From NCBI GenBank assembly GCA_900542495.1, contig UQNW01000010.1, forward strand, positions 1 to 64,000: a stretch of 64,000 nt of DNA, read 5' to 3'. Within the stretch, counting starts at the first letter, position 1. Each line of letters starts with the position of its first letter. Position numbers and translations under genes: made by a program. Origin of the DNA: an uncultured Roseburia sp. GTDB taxonomy: Bacteria > Bacillota > Clostridia > Lachnospirales > Lachnospiraceae. The notes under the pieces are model-generated. The model saw nothing but the letters and a program-made list of their open reading frames with translations, ran no database searches and was not told where the DNA came from. Below, in pieces: positions 63,513 through 64,000 of the stretch.

Positions 63513-63613
63513 GAGGAAAATTCCTCTGAATCTTTTCCATTTTCAAGAAACGCAGTATCATTTATAATCTCATTTACATCACAGTTTCTTTTATTCTTTT
63601 CTTTAACTGATTT

Positions 63614-64000
63614 TTATAAACCAATAGAATTAAGATCTACATGATAAGATTCATAATTTTTTCCACTATAATATACCCTGACATTTTCTCCCTGATAATC
63701 TCTTTGAGGTTCCCCCCACTGCCCTCTGGATGCAAAAATATGTATTTTCCCATCCGGTGCATCATATCGGCATAACACTGTATACCCCACAAATGCTCTG
63801 TTTTTTTCATCAACCGGAACTTTAAACTGCTCACTTAAACTATCCGTAACTTTCAAAAACATTGGCTTTACAATACTGTTAACCTTTATTCTTCCCACAA
63901 GTTCCACTCCACAGGTTACCGCATTTATATAATTTCCTTCTTTCAGTAAAGCACGTTCTTTTCCTCTACTATCAAACTTAAACTTATGTAAAACTGCCGA
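63614..64000 (-). CDS. Unknown protein, C-terminal part
   Basis: The frame is open from the right edge, giving at least 128 residues; a GTG at 63907 is internal, not the start. No signal or membrane segment in the visible part. Beta-rich sequence (LLKEGNYINAVTCGVELVGRIKVN...VYYSGKNYESYHVDLNSIGL) without a motif I recognise. Confidence 0.55.
   Translation of the reverse strand, partial: SAVLHKFKFDSRGKERALLKEGNYINAVTCGVELVGRIKVNSIVKPMFLKVTDSLSEQFKVPVDEKNRAFVGYTVLCRYDAPDGKIHIFASRGQWGEPQRDYQGENVRVYYSGKNYESYHVDLNSIGL

Overview
The window looks like a chromosomal segment of a low-to-moderate GC Firmicute of the family Lachnospiraceae, most like Roseburia/Agathobacter. The reasons are the long conserved priA-def-fmt-rsmB-rlmN-prpC-prkC-rsgA-rpe-thiN cluster, a class III fructose-bisphosphatase, a pyrBI pair with a regulatory chain, a DUF5685 protein, a TGS-uridine kinase and abundant AGGAGG-type ribosome binding sites. 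The genus is inferred; no rRNA is present to confirm it.

Layout. 1-1.6 kb: the 3' end of a Tn916-type tyrosine integrase (edge of an integrated element) followed by a frameshifted DeoR regulator. 1.7-15.4 kb: a twelve-gene minus-strand housekeeping cluster (translation, cell-wall and DNA-restart genes plus the PASTA kinase/PP2C pair) with a good promoter in front of murE. 15.6-33.2 kb: core genes including pyrBI, a DnaJ-like protein, RNase P RNA, nucleoside kinase, a VanW protein, fbp, dapB, a lysine riboswitch-controlled dapA, an ssb-like gene, typA and a secreted M6-like metallopeptidase. A small mobile-looking repeat lies on both sides of fbp-dapB.

33.2-58.6 kb: an AT-rich accessory island. 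It holds a two-gene ATPase/nuclease cassette, a Hachiman-type hamA-hamB pair, Rpn-family nuclease genes, a duplicated DxDxDG-repeat lipoprotein, an ECF sigma factor with its membrane partner, a decaying tandem array of YcxB-like membrane proteins, and a set of genes that I think form one system. That set is a TcdR/UviA-like sigma factor, a BhlA/UviB-like holin, and at least four cell-wall-hydrolase or cell-wall-binding genes without signal peptides. They share a promoter, GTTTCTA-N16-CTTCTTAATA, and all except the sigma and holin genes also carry a GATTTGCAAATC palindrome at the expected transcription start. A BlaR1-like protease and a BlaI-like repressor lie in the same island. Palindromes of the form ACTA-N6-TAGT, the spacing expected for BlaI/MecI, lie upstream of several island genes and overlap the -35 of the sigma gene. 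My inference is a cell-wall-stress-gated sigma/holin/endolysin lysis or export module.

58.7-64 kb: return to ordinary genes: a chemoreceptor, O-acetylhomoserine sulfhydrylase, a Fur-family regulator, a metal-export-type permease with a consensus promoter, and a partial unknown gene at the edge. I saw no tRNA, rRNA or CRISPR array.
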